Part shown: piece by piece, positions 1-7,425 of the stretch
Layout: each line of letters begins with the position of its first letter
Position numbering within the stretch: the first letter of the stretch is position 1
NCBI GenBank assembly: GCA_027038695.1
Contig: JALWHA010000161.1
Location: 1 to 11,288, forward strand
Reading direction: 5' to 3'
Length of the DNA: 11,288 nt
DNA from: Acidobacteriota bacterium
Lineage (GTDB): Bacteria > Acidobacteriota > Holophagae > Thermotomaculales > Thermotomaculaceae
Notes under the pieces: model-generated
Database searches by the model: none
What the model saw: only the letters and a program-made list of their open reading frames with translations
What the model was told of the DNA's origin: nothing
Position numbers and translations under genes: made by a program

Positions 1-634
1 TCTTATGCCTTGTCTTTCTCTCCTGCGGTGTATCGTACACAGTGTAATCCTTGCCTGTGTATAGAGCCATTATCTTTTTTACATACCTCTTTGTCTCTTT
101 GTAAGGGGGAATGCCGCCGTATTTTTCAACCGCTGTTTCCCCTGCATTGTAAGCGGCAAGCGCTTTTTTCAAATCTTTGTATTTATCTATTAACATCTTT
201 AAGTGTTTAACCCCAGCCCTGATATTCTGCTCGGGGTCAAAAGGGTCTGAAACCTTGTAAAGTTTTGCTGTTTTATCCATCAATTGCATTAACCCCTTTG
301 CTCCCACCGGGGAAACTGCGTGTATGTCGTAGTCTGATTCAACCTTTATCAAAGCGTGAATAAGGCTTTCATCAACCTTGTACTTTTTAGCATACTTGGT
401 TACAAGGTTATTTATCAGCATATTGTCGGTCCTCGCAGGGCTAATTTTCTTTGTTGTAGAAAAGGAATTAGCTATTTTTTTCTTTGAACTGCCGAACACT
501 TTGTAATGTTTAACATTACCTTTAGGTGCATCGGTAATAACTATTCTTCCTTTTGCATCTTTATACATATAAATTTGGGCAAATAAAGGAAAAACAAAAG
601 TAAAAATAACAAATACAATAAGAAATCTCTTCAT
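1..634 (-). CDS. Exported lytic transglycosylase, SLT domain (3' end outside window)
   Basis: Peptidoglycan-cleaving lytic transglycosylase of the Slt70/MltC-type catalytic family, expected to act in the periplasm. From the ATG at 634, 211 codons are open to the left edge with no stop, so the C-terminus is missing. Residues 1-19 form a signal peptide (MKR, a hydrophobic core, then PLFA). Residues 21-37 resemble a DUF4124 segment (Y-x-Y-x-D-x-x-G pattern). The SLT domain spans about 85-192, with the catalytic Glu99 in IKVESDY, the GLMQLM motif at 114-119 and AYNAG at 161-165. The start overlaps the alaS stop as ATGA (631-634), so it is probably co-transcribed and translationally coupled. A strong AAGGAGG lies inside alaS (651-657) but 16 nt from the ATG. 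An in-frame TAG four codons upstream excludes a longer start. Family assignment is firm; the physiological role is not known. Confidence 0.93.
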   Translation of the reverse strand, partial: MKRFLIVFVIFTFVFPLFAQIYMYKDAKGRIVITDAPKGNVKHYKVFGSSKKKIANSFSTTKKISPARTDNMLINNLVTKYAKKYKVDESLIHALIKVESDYDIHAVSPVGAKGLMQLMDKTAKLYKVSDPFDPEQNIRAGVKHLKMLIDKYKDLKKALAAYNAGETAVEKYGGIPPYKETKRYVKKIMALYTGKDYTVYDTPQERKTRHK

Positions 635-3240
635 AGTAATGTACTAATAGCCTCCTTTAATCTGTCTTTCACTGAAGAGATATCCCCTTTCCATTTGCCT
701 CCGCCCTGTGCCATTGTGGGGTTTCCGCCCCCTCTTCCTTCAAATATAGACGCAATCTCTTTTAAAATATTACCGCTATTTAAAGATTTTGCAAGGTCTC
801 TGGTTATTGAAAGGACAAAAGAGCATCCGTTGTCATTGCCTGAAATTACAAAAACAATTGCTTTTTCCCTGCCGTTTTTCAAATTATCCGCCATTTCCCT
901 TAAAAGGTTAGGCTTTAACCCGTCTTCCTGCTTTATAAGCAATTTAATCCCGTCTTTTAAATCCTCTTCAAAGACATTGCCGCCGCCAGACATCTTTGCC
1001 TTTTCAAGTTCCTTGTTTAACTCTTTTATCTCTTCAAGTTTCTTGCTTACCTGAGATACAATGTCGTCGTTTCCCGTTTTAAGCACAGATTTCAACTCAT
1101 AGTGCTCTTTTCTAAAGTTGTCAAGGTAATTAAACGCTTTAAAACCAGTAAAAGCCTCAATCCTTCTTATTCCAGAGGCGGCAGACCTTTCAGATTCTAT
1201 GACAAATAAGCCTATTTCCCCTGTCATTGATACATGTGTTCCGCCGCAAAGTTCAATTGAAAAATCGGGGATTTGCACAACCCTTACAACCTCTCCGTAT
1301 TTTTCGCCGAACAAAGCCATTGCCCCCTTTTTCTTTGCCTCATCAATATTCATCTCTTCAATGATAAGTTTTTTGTTTGCCAGTATCTCCCTGTTTACAA
1401 GATACTCAATCTCTTTTAACTCTTTGTCGCTTAACTTGTTAAAGTGGGTAAAGTCAAACCTCAATTTATCAGGGTCAACAAGTGAGCCTGCCTGTTTTAC
1501 ATGGTCGCCTACAACCCTTCTCAAAGCTGCGTGGAGTAAATGGGTTGCAGTGTGGTTTCTCATAATAGCCTTTCTTCTTTCCCCGTCAACCTCAGCTTTT
1601 ACACTGTCTCCCCTTTTTATGTTGCCTTTAACCGCATATACAAGGTGCAACCTTCTTTTTTCAACAGGCTGGGTAAGGCCTTTAACCTCTCCTCTAAAAT
1701 CCTTATTAGAGATTGTCCCCGTATCGTCAACCTGTCCCCCTGATTCAACATAGAAAGGGGTTTTGTCAAAAAGGATATAGCCTTTTTCACCCTGTTTTAA
1801 TTCTTCAATCTCCCCGCTATCGTTGAATATTGCAACCACCCTTGCCTCTGATACAAACTCTTTATACCCTGTAAAAACAGTTTCAGGGTAGTTTTCAAGT
1901 GATTTAAATGCCTTTGTTAAGGTAAGGTCAACCTTAACCTTGCTCTTTTCCCTTGTCTTTTTCCTTGTCTCTTCAAGGAGTTTTTCAAACCCTTTTCTGT
2001 CAACCTTAACCTTTCTTTCATTGCAAACATCCTCAACAAGGTCAACTGGAAAGCCAAAGGTATCGTAGAGTTTGAAGACCTGTTCGGCATTTAAAAATCC
2101 TCCGCTTTCCCTGATCATAGTTTCAAGTACCTTTAGGCCGTTTTCAAGTGTTTTGTTAAACTGCTCTTCTTCTATCTTAATCAACTTCTTAACATTCTGT
2201 TTGCCTTCAAACAATTCAGGATAGGCAACCCCCAACTCTTCAACAACTGAATCAACAAAGTTGTAAAGGTAAGGGATTTCAAGCCCTAACTTTTTGCCAT
2301 ACCTTATAGCCCTTCTCATTATTCTTCTTAAAACATACCCCCTGCCCTCGTTTGAAGGGACAACCCCATCTGTTATTAAGCAAACAGTTGCCCTTAAATG
2401 GTCCGCAATTACCTTCATTGCCACATCGTCTTCATTGTTTTTCCCGTACTCTTTACCGCTTGCCTTTGCAATTGTTTGAATTATAGATTGAAACAAATCG
2501 GTATCGTAATTTGATAAAACCCCCTGCATAACCGCTGCAAGCCTCTCCAATCCCATTCCCGTGTCTATTGAAGGCCCTGGAAGGGGCGTTAAATTCCCGT
2601 TTTCGTCTCGATTGTACTGCATAAAAACAAGGTTCCAGATTTCCACATACCTATCGCAATCACAACCTACATCGCAGGTATCCTTCCCGCAGGAGTACTC
2701 TTCCCCATGGTCGTAAAAGATTTCCGAACAGGGGCCGCAGGGGCCTGTCTCTCCCATCTGCCAGAAATTGTCTTTCTCACCAAATCTGTAAATCCTCTCC
2801 TTTTCAATTCCTATATGTTTATGCCATATCTCAAAAGCCTCGTCATCGTCTTTGTAAACTGAAACATAAAGCCTTGATTTATCTATCTTCAAAACCTCTG
2901 TAATAAATTCCCACGCAAACTCAATTACCTCTTTCTTAAAATAATCCCCGAAGGAAAAGTTTCCTAACATTTCAAAGAAAGTGTGGTGCCTTGCGGTTTT
3001 CCCCACATTTTCAAGGTCATTGTGCTTGCCCCCTGCCCTTACACACTTCTGGCAGGAAGTAGCCCTTGTATAATCCCTTTTCTCTTTCCCTAAAAAAACA
3101 TTTTTAAACTGGTTCATTCCCGCATTTGTGAAAAGCAAAGTGGGGTCATTTGCAGGTATTAAAGAAGAACTTTTAACAATTGTATGGCCTTTTGATTTAA
3201 AATATTCCAAAAATTTCTCTCTTATCTCTCGTCCTTTCAT
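631..3240 (-). CDS. alaS: Alanyl-tRNA synthetase
   Basis: Cytoplasmic class II aminoacyl-tRNA synthetase that charges tRNA-Ala and hydrolyses mischarged Ser/Gly-tRNA. At 869 residues it has the usual full bacterial length. The catalytic core covers about 1-235: motif 2 lies around RHHTFFEMLGNFSFGDYF (84-101) and motif 3 at DTGMGLERLAAVMQG (226-240). A cysteine-rich loop (C168, C171, C184, C189, C193, C195) is also seen in many bacterial AlaRS. The editing domain carries HTATH (563-567) and CGGTH (665-669), which supply the metal-site His/Cys residues. A coiled stretch at about 732-750 leads into the C-Ala/DHHA1 domain with GRGGGNPTMAQGGG (836-848). The ATG at 3240 has a good Shine-Dalgarno AGGAGAGG (3242-3249). 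It lies 56 bp downstream of the symporter gene and overlaps the transglycosylase start by 4 nt. No truncation or missing key residue was seen. Confidence 0.98.
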   Translation of the reverse strand: MKGREIREKFLEYFKSKGHTIVKSSSLIPANDPTLLFTNAGMNQFKNVFLGKEKRDYTRATSCQKCVRAGGKHNDLENVGKTARHHTFFEMLGNFSFGDYFKKEVIEFAWEFITEVLKIDKSRLYVSVYKDDDEAFEIWHKHIGIEKERIYRFGEKDNFWQMGETGPCGPCSEIFYDHGEEYSCGKDTCDVGCDCDRYVEIWNLVFMQYNRDENGNLTPLPGPSIDTGMGLERLAAVMQGVLSNYDTDLFQSIIQTIAKASGKEYGKNNEDDVAMKVIADHLRATVCLITDGVVPSNEGRGYVLRRIMRRAIRYGKKLGLEIPYLYNFVDSVVEELGVAYPELFEGKQNVKKLIKIEEEQFNKTLENGLKVLETMIRESGGFLNAEQVFKLYDTFGFPVDLVEDVCNERKVKVDRKGFEKLLEETRKKTREKSKVKVDLTLTKAFKSLENYPETVFTGYKEFVSEARVVAIFNDSGEIEELKQGEKGYILFDKTPFYVESGGQVDDTGTISNKDFRGEVKGLTQPVEKRRLHLVYAVKGNIKRGDSVKAEVDGERRKAIMRNHTATHLLHAALRRVVGDHVKQAGSLVDPDKLRFDFTHFNKLSDKELKEIEYLVNREILANKKLIIEEMNIDEAKKKGAMALFGEKYGEVVRVVQIPDFSIELCGGTHVSMTGEIGLFVIESERSAASGIRRIEAFTGFKAFNYLDNFRKEHYELKSVLKTGNDDIVSQVSKKLEEIKELNKELEKAKMSGGGNVFEEDLKDGIKLLIKQEDGLKPNLLREMADNLKNGREKAIVFVISGNDNGCSFVLSITRDLAKSLNSGNILKEIASIFEGRGGGNPTMAQGGGKWKGDISSVKDRLKEAISTLL

Positions 3241-3267
3241 AACCTCTCCTATATTTTTTTCCTTTGT

Positions 3268-3295
3268 ATATTAGCATAAATAGAAGAATACTCAA
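3268..3295 (-). promoter_or_regulatory. Possible sigma70 promoter for alaS
   Basis: In the 56-bp gap between the symporter stop and alaS, the minus strand reads TTGAGT (3295-3290), a 16-bp spacer, then TAATAT (3273-3268) preceded by TGC, an extended -10. Each hexamer matches 4 of 6 consensus positions. It would start transcription about 20 nt before the alaS ATG, just upstream of the Shine-Dalgarno. In AT-rich DNA such a match can occur by chance, so read-through from the symporter gene is an alternative. Confidence 0.35.
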
Positions 3296-3296
3296 A

Positions 3297-4517
3297 TTAC
3301 AGATAAGGACAACACTCGTCTCTGTCTTCAAGATAGGCAATGATTAAACTGCCTGTTGAATCGGAAAAAACATTTGTTGCTGTTCTAAACATATCAAGAA
3401 ACCTGTCAACAGCAATTATTAAGCCTATGCCTTCAAGAGGCAACCCCACAGCCTTTAAAATAACCGACATCATTACAAGCCCTGCCATAGGTATGCCTGC
3501 CGCTCCAATTGACACAAGAAGAGAGGTAATCACAACCAGTGTTTGCTGTGAAAAAGTGAGGTGAACACCGTAACATTGGGCAATGTAAATAACCGCAACG
3601 CATTCGTAAAGTGCGGTCCCGTCCATATTTATCGTTGCCCCTAAAGGCAAAACAAAGCCTGCAACACTGTTAGGAACACCTACGTTCTTTTCAATTGTCT
3701 GAATAGTCAAAGGCAAAGTGGCTGAAGAAGAACTTGTTGAAAAAGCAGTAAGCAGTGGAGTTAGCATTTTTCTCATAAAAATATAAGGGTTTTTCTTCGT
3801 TATTAAAAAAGCAAGCAACGGCAAGGTAATAAAAAAATGTACTGAAAGCCCGGTTAAAACGGTTAAAAAGTAAAACAAAAGAGTTTTAAACACAGCAAGG
3901 CCGCTTGTTGCGGTCACTTTATAGAGTAAAGCAAAGATACCGTAAGGTGCCAACATAATTACAAATTCGGTTATTTTCATCATTAAAGCGTAAAAAGACT
4001 TAAAAAACTCTATCAAAAACCCTTTTTCTTCTCTTTTGAGTTTCAAAACAAAAAAGCCTGTCAATAATGCAAAAAATATGACAGGCAAAACCTCACCCCG
4101 CGTCATTGACTTAAACACATTGTCAGGGACTATTTTTAAAAAAATATCCGAATATTTAAAATTAATGGCAAAATGCTTAATATTAACACCTTTCGGAGAA
4201 ATAATATTCGCGTGTAACCCCGGTTTAAACAAATTAACAAACAATTGTCCCGTTAATATGGCTAATAAACTTGTGGTTATATAATAGATAAAGGTTTTTA
4301 TACCTATTCTTCCGATAGAAGCATTTTCCTTTCCGGATATTGTCCCGCTGACTATGGAAGTGAAAATAAGGGGAATAACAAGCATTTTCAGAAGCCTCAA
4401 AAACAACTCCGCAAAAATTTTTACAAAATCTAAAAATTGAGGGAATAGACTCCCACCTAAAGTACCTAAAATAATCCCTATTATTATTTTGATATGTAAA
4501 GGAATTTTATTTTTCAT
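3297..4517 (-). CDS. Dicarboxylate/amino acid:cation symporter (DAACS family)
   Basis: Inner-membrane secondary transporter of the GltP/GltPh/EAAT fold, probably importing an acidic or neutral amino acid or a dicarboxylate with Na+ or H+. Its 406 residues match the family. Hallmarks are the serine-rich hairpin HP1 STSSSSATLP (260-269), NMDGT in TM7 (297-301), the HP2 loop SIGAAGIPMAG (about 336-346), and TM8 DMFRTATN with D375, R378, T379 and N382, followed by D386. In GltPh the corresponding TM8 Asp/Arg/Thr/Asn bind substrate, and R378 suggests an acidic substrate. The start is taken as the ATG at 4517: a GAGGTGAT Shine-Dalgarno sits immediately upstream, and the in-frame GTG at 4523 falls inside that Shine-Dalgarno. 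The gene is divergent from the 4602 gene and upstream of alaS. The C-terminus (EDRDECCPYL) is short and cytoplasmic. Substrate cannot be fixed from sequence. Confidence 0.93.
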   Translation of the reverse strand: MKNKIPLHIKIIIGIILGTLGGSLFPQFLDFVKIFAELFLRLLKMLVIPLIFTSIVSGTISGKENASIGRIGIKTFIYYITTSLLAILTGQLFVNLFKPGLHANIISPKGVNIKHFAINFKYSDIFLKIVPDNVFKSMTRGEVLPVIFFALLTGFFVLKLKREEKGFLIEFFKSFYALMMKITEFVIMLAPYGIFALLYKVTATSGLAVFKTLLFYFLTVLTGLSVHFFITLPLLAFLITKKNPYIFMRKMLTPLLTAFSTSSSSATLPLTIQTIEKNVGVPNSVAGFVLPLGATINMDGTALYECVAVIYIAQCYGVHLTFSQQTLVVITSLLVSIGAAGIPMAGLVMMSVILKAVGLPLEGIGLIIAVDRFLDMFRTATNVFSDSTGSLIIAYLEDRDECCPYL

Positions 4518-4544
4518 TATCACCTCACAAAAAAGGTTAATTTA

Positions 4545-4573
4545 TTGATAAATCATTTAGTTAATTATATAAT
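4545..4573 (+). promoter_or_regulatory. Strong sigma70-type promoter for the 4602-6781 operon
   Basis: TTGATA (4545-4550), a 17-bp spacer, then a perfect TATAAT (4568-4573), the best promoter match in the window. Transcription would start near 4580, giving a leader of about 20 nt before the ATG at 4602, with Shine-Dalgarno GAGG at 4592-4595. It lies in the 84-bp divergent gap with the symporter gene. A minus-strand TATAAT (4569-4564) overlaps it, but I find no good -35 for that strand at 16-18 bp, so the symporter promoter remains unassigned. Confidence 0.6.
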
Positions 4574-4601
4574 AATTTTAATTGAATGAGTGAGGTTTTT
4601 A

Positions 4602-4904
4602 ATGCAAAAAGGAAATATTGTTGTTATCAACCTGCAAAACCCCAGGGAAAAAATATTAGGAATTCTTTTAGACATAAATACCGCAGGGATTACGGTCAGG
4701 GGTATTGACGTCCATTCTTTCAACGATTGGACAAACTCTTTTTTAAAGAAAGGGAACGAAATATCCATCACCCCTTCCACAATTTTTCTTCCCATGCACA
4801 GAGTCTTAAGTTGCTATATTGACGAAGATTCAGGCTCGGTTCCCTCATTTAGCACTCAATTTAAAAACAAAACATCTATTAACATTAAGGATATTCTAAA
4901 ATGA
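4602..4904 (+). CDS. Uncharacterised 100-residue protein, possibly a small beta-barrel
   Basis: First gene of a two-gene operon; I do not recognise a named family. The ATG at 4602 has GAGG 6 nt upstream. An in-frame GTG at 4590 would overlap that Shine-Dalgarno and is less likely. The protein has no signal peptide or membrane segment, so it is probably cytoplasmic. The pattern suggests consecutive beta strands: NIVVINL (4-10), KILGILLDI (17-25), GITVRGIDV (29-37), EISITPSTIFLP (53-64), RVLSCYIDED (67-76), with a short helical stretch around SFNDWTNSFLKK (39-50). Alternating hydrophobics and the G-I-L-L-D-x-N-T-A-G-I-T-V-R-G-I-D stretch recall an Sm/Hfq-like or similar small barrel, but this is only a resemblance. 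PMHRV (64-68) looks like a possible conserved motif. The stop overlaps the next start as ATGA, implying coupled expression in a fixed ratio with the 626-residue protein. Confidence 0.8.
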   Translation: MQKGNIVVINLQNPREKILGILLDINTAGITVRGIDVHSFNDWTNSFLKKGNEISITPSTIFLPMHRVLSCYIDEDSGSVPSFSTQFKNKTSINIKDILK

Positions 4905-6781
4905 GTTTTTTCAAAAAGATAATGAATAAAATAAAAAATTCAATTCCCTTAAAACATGAAAAAAAAGAAAATCAAGAAAAACCGGAAAAAGAAAAAAATG
5001 TTTGGCAACCGAAAGAAATAAAGGACATAGACGAATTTTGGAGAGAATTCAACATTATTAGAACGGAATCAAACCCCGACGAGATATTTGAATCCATAGA
5101 AAGCATGGTACTTTCCCTTAACGAAGATATAAAGAAACAGATACACAGAATTATCCGAAAAAGATTGTATAATCTGGAATTAAAAGAAATAGAAGACAAA
5201 GATTTTACAAAGTATTTTGTAAACTTCAGGATAAAACTATATAACCCTCTTTTTAAACAATCTAACGATACAAGGCTTGCAAAGTTGATATTAACCGTAA
5301 TCTCAAGATACCCTGAAGTAATGAAAAATAAAAACATACCTGTCGCAAATACCGCTATATTTAATAAAGATGATTTAGAGATACAGAAACTTTCAAACGA
5401 ATTAATGAATATGTACAAACTAACCCAGAGCGAAGCGGAACACACGATATATAAGATCCTTGAATACAATAAATTGAATGTTAAATTCACAAGTGAAGAA
5501 GAAACCGTCTTAACCAACTCAGAATTGTTAAGAAACCTCCTTGAGTCAATTACTTTTTTGTTACAGGATTTTGTTGAAAAGTGCAATAACTGGAAAAAAT
5601 ATTTTTTAAAAACCTATCTCTTTGACGACCCCGCTCTGATAAAAATTTTGAATTTTGACAAAAAACTCCTTTTTAACGATTCATTTGAAGACAAGGATTT
5701 TATTGACCTTGTTTTTACAAAAAACATAAAAGGAGAATTAGAACCTCTAGTAAGCGAATCGTTAAAACCTCTCTTGAAAAAAGATGTTTCGGCGGTCATA
5801 AACCGAATGAAAAAACAATTAATCAAAGAGGAAAAAGATTTTATATCCGAAATAAAAACCGCAATAGCCGGCAATATAGTTTTATTAGAACAAAACAATG
5901 AACTTCCTTCTTTCGAAGTCTTAAATTCCCTTTTAACTAAATCTTTCAAATTTCACAGAAACTACTTCCCGGATCTTATGGACGCGGTAGATATAATAAA
6001 AAACGATATTCTTGAAACATTGGGTAAAAAATTTGAAGGGTACCGGGATTTTGTAGAAAAATTCCAAAATGAAATATGTGAATTTATTTATAAATACTCA
6101 AAAGACAACTTTAAAATCACGTTAGACTACGGCAAATTTGTAGATACCTTACACAAAAAACCTACAAAAAAGAAAGATGACATTACTTATTCCGCATCAA
6201 CCGAACTGCTACCTGAAGAGATAAAGTTTATTTCAAGCAACCTTGACGTTGAGCCGACCATAATGGAATTAAATGAGAAGATAAGGGTTGCCGAGAGGAA
6301 TATACCGATATTCGAAAAAGAATACTTCTTTACCACAAAGAAAGATTATATAAAAACCGCAATACTTGACGCCCTCAACACCTTGCTGTCAACAAAAGGA
6401 AAACCTGAATTAATACATTCTGTTTTGCTTAAAACCATAGACAGGTCTGAAGGAGAAAGTTCAAAAATTGCGATTGAATTGCTTACAAGCATGAAAATTG
6501 ACGGGATAAAAAAACATATAGTAAACACACTGTTAAAAAAACAGAAAGCAAAAAACCATATAACAAACAAAATCAAAAAACTTCTTATTGAAGACAATGA
6601 CTTCTTTTATGACAACCAGGAAAATCTAAAAATAGAACTGCAAAAATTTTCAAAACTTACCGGAATAGGCTTTTTTATAGCGACAATAAACGAATCGGAA
6701 AATTACAAAATCACAGCACATTACAAAGAAGGGGATTGGAAAATCACTCATTATAGCCGGATTCAAGAGTTCAACTTTTAA
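4901..6781 (+). CDS. Uncharacterised 626-residue mainly helical protein
   Basis: Second gene of the operon, starting at the ATGA overlap, with AAGGA about 9 nt upstream. I recognise no domain, catalytic motif or signal peptide. Residues 1-19 (MSFFKKIMNKIKNSI...) form a lysine-rich amphipathic helix that might touch a membrane. Residues 19-32 are a charged, disordered-looking Lys/Glu linker. Residues 40-420 appear almost entirely helical and charged. About 480-565 shows short paired helices (for example SKIAIELLTSMKIDGIKKH at 521-539) reminiscent of HEAT/armadillo-type repeats. The last 40 residues turn beta-like (GIGFFIATINESENYKITAHY at 588-608). Codon use is strongly A/T-ending and visibly more AT-rich than trxB or alaS. 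The long reading frame, Shine-Dalgarno and coupling argue it is real. A scaffold or adaptor working with the 100-residue partner is a guess from architecture only. Confidence 0.85.
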   Translation: MSFFKKIMNKIKNSIPLKHEKKENQEKPEKEKNVWQPKEIKDIDEFWREFNIIRTESNPDEIFESIESMVLSLNEDIKKQIHRIIRKRLYNLELKEIEDKDFTKYFVNFRIKLYNPLFKQSNDTRLAKLILTVISRYPEVMKNKNIPVANTAIFNKDDLEIQKLSNELMNMYKLTQSEAEHTIYKILEYNKLNVKFTSEEETVLTNSELLRNLLESITFLLQDFVEKCNNWKKYFLKTYLFDDPALIKILNFDKKLLFNDSFEDKDFIDLVFTKNIKGELEPLVSESLKPLLKKDVSAVINRMKKQLIKEEKDFISEIKTAIAGNIVLLEQNNELPSFEVLNSLLTKSFKFHRNYFPDLMDAVDIIKNDILETLGKKFEGYRDFVEKFQNEICEFIYKYSKDNFKITLDYGKFVDTLHKKPTKKKDDITYSASTELLPEEIKFISSNLDVEPTIMELNEKIRVAERNIPIFEKEYFFTTKKDYIKTAILDALNTLLSTKGKPELIHSVLLKTIDRSEGESSKIAIELLTSMKIDGIKKHIVNTLLKKQKAKNHITNKIKKLLIEDNDFFYDNQENLKIELQKFSKLTGIGFFIATINESENYKITAHYKEGDWKITHYSRIQEFNF

Positions 6782-6783
6782 AT

Positions 6784-7383
6784 TTAAGTTTTTATTGCTC
6801 TGTATATCTTAGAAACCCAGAACTTATCTTCATATACATCAAATCTTTCCCACTTAAACCAAAAATAGTCAAGATATTTCTCTATATGTGACGGGATATG
6901 ATAATAAGATTTAATCTTAAACTTCTTTTTCCCGGCCTTTAAGACAGGAGGTTTTTTTTGGTGAATTAAATTAAACAAAAACATCCCCCCCTCTTTCAAA
7001 ATCCTGTTAACCTCTCCGATAAAACCTTCAGCATCTTTTATGTGTACAAATAAAAAATATGCAACCGCTAAATCAATACTTTCCGATTTAAAGGGTATTG
7101 AATAATCAAGATCAGCATTTACAAGAGAAATATTTCCGTGAAACTTTATACATTTGTGAAGCATATTAGTTGAAATGTCTAAACCGAAAAAATTTTGCGA
7201 AACCCTTTTTATATCTTCCGCCACTCTGCCGTCTCCAATCCCAAGATCAACGGCAGTACCAACTTTATCCGGCAAAAGTTTAAGAAACTCCCCTTTGTCA
7301 AAGGATTCAAGTTTTCTATAATCCTTTTTATAGTTATCGGCATACAGATTGTAACCTTCTTTAGGGTCAACAATATTACTCAT
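6784..7383 (-). CDS. Class I SAM-dependent methyltransferase
   Basis: Rossmann-fold methyltransferase of the Methyltransf_11/25 (UbiE-like) type, 199 residues, cytoplasmic. S-adenosylmethionine motif I is VDLGIGDGR (45-53), the acidic residue after strand beta2 lies in GLDIS (67-71), and the adenine-contact Asp is in NADLDYSIPF (89-98). Motif post-II/III resembles IDLAVAYFLFVHI (103-115) and the LKEGGMFLFNL strand is at 129-139. The last 50 residues are aromatic- and lysine-rich (YLDYFWFKWERFDVY, 170-184) and probably build the substrate cap, so the substrate cannot be inferred. The ATG at 7383 has no Shine-Dalgarno. A TATAAT box lies only 9 bp upstream, consistent with a leaderless or nearly leaderless mRNA. 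It converges on the 626-residue gene with 2 nt between the stop codons and diverges from trxB. Confidence 0.88.
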   Translation of the reverse strand: MSNIVDPKEGYNLYADNYKKDYRKLESFDKGEFLKLLPDKVGTAVDLGIGDGRVAEDIKRVSQNFFGLDISTNMLHKCIKFHGNISLVNADLDYSIPFKSESIDLAVAYFLFVHIKDAEGFIGEVNRILKEGGMFLFNLIHQKKPPVLKAGKKKFKIKSYYHIPSHIEKYLDYFWFKWERFDVYEDKFWVSKIYRAIKT

Positions 7384-7392
7384 ATCAAAACG

Positions 7393-7421
7393 ATTATATC
7401 AAATTCAAAAAATATTGTTGA
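7393..7421 (-). promoter_or_regulatory. Putative methyltransferase promoter (leaderless configuration)
   Basis: On the minus strand TCAACA (7421-7416), a 17-bp spacer, then a perfect TATAAT (7398-7393). The predicted transcription start, about 7 nt downstream of the -10, falls near 7386, only about 3 nt before the ATG at 7383. This fits with the lack of a Shine-Dalgarno there. The -35 matches 4 of 6 positions and overlaps the putative trxB -35. Confidence 0.45.
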
Positions 7422-7425
7422 TATA
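7395..7425. repeat. 8-bp inverted repeat in the methyltransferase/trxB divergent region
   Basis: TATATCAA (7395-7402) and its exact inverse TTGATATA (7418-7425) are separated by 15 bp, about two helical turns centre to centre. A further direct copy, ATATCAA, is at 7382-7388. The left arm covers the putative methyltransferase -10 and the right arm covers the putative trxB -35, so a bound regulator could control both promoters. The arms are AT-rich and contain promoter hexamers, so coincidence is a real alternative. Confidence 0.3.

Noticed and set aside
10..210. Plus-strand frame near the left edge
   Set aside because: It is antisense to the lytic transglycosylase SLT domain and encodes nothing recognisable.
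1199..1753. Long plus-strand open frame antisense to alaS
   Set aside because: It lies wholly inside the conserved alaS coding region and gives a Ser/Leu/Phe-rich product with no domain; it is a shadow frame.
4515..4523. GTG start at 4523 for the symporter
   Set aside because: The GTG is part of the GAGGTGAT Shine-Dalgarno that serves the ATG at 4517.
4590..4604. GTG start at 4590 for the 100-residue protein
   Set aside because: It overlaps the GAGG Shine-Dalgarno at 4592-4595, which is well placed for the ATG at 4602.
4972..5586. Long minus-strand open frame inside the 626-residue gene
   Set aside because: It is antisense to a gene with a Shine-Dalgarno, coupling and promoter; the product is low-complexity Ser/Phe-rich and unsupported.
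6773..6790. Intrinsic terminator between the convergent genes
   Set aside because: The stem is only 5 bp with one G-C pair, too weak to call despite the T run that follows.
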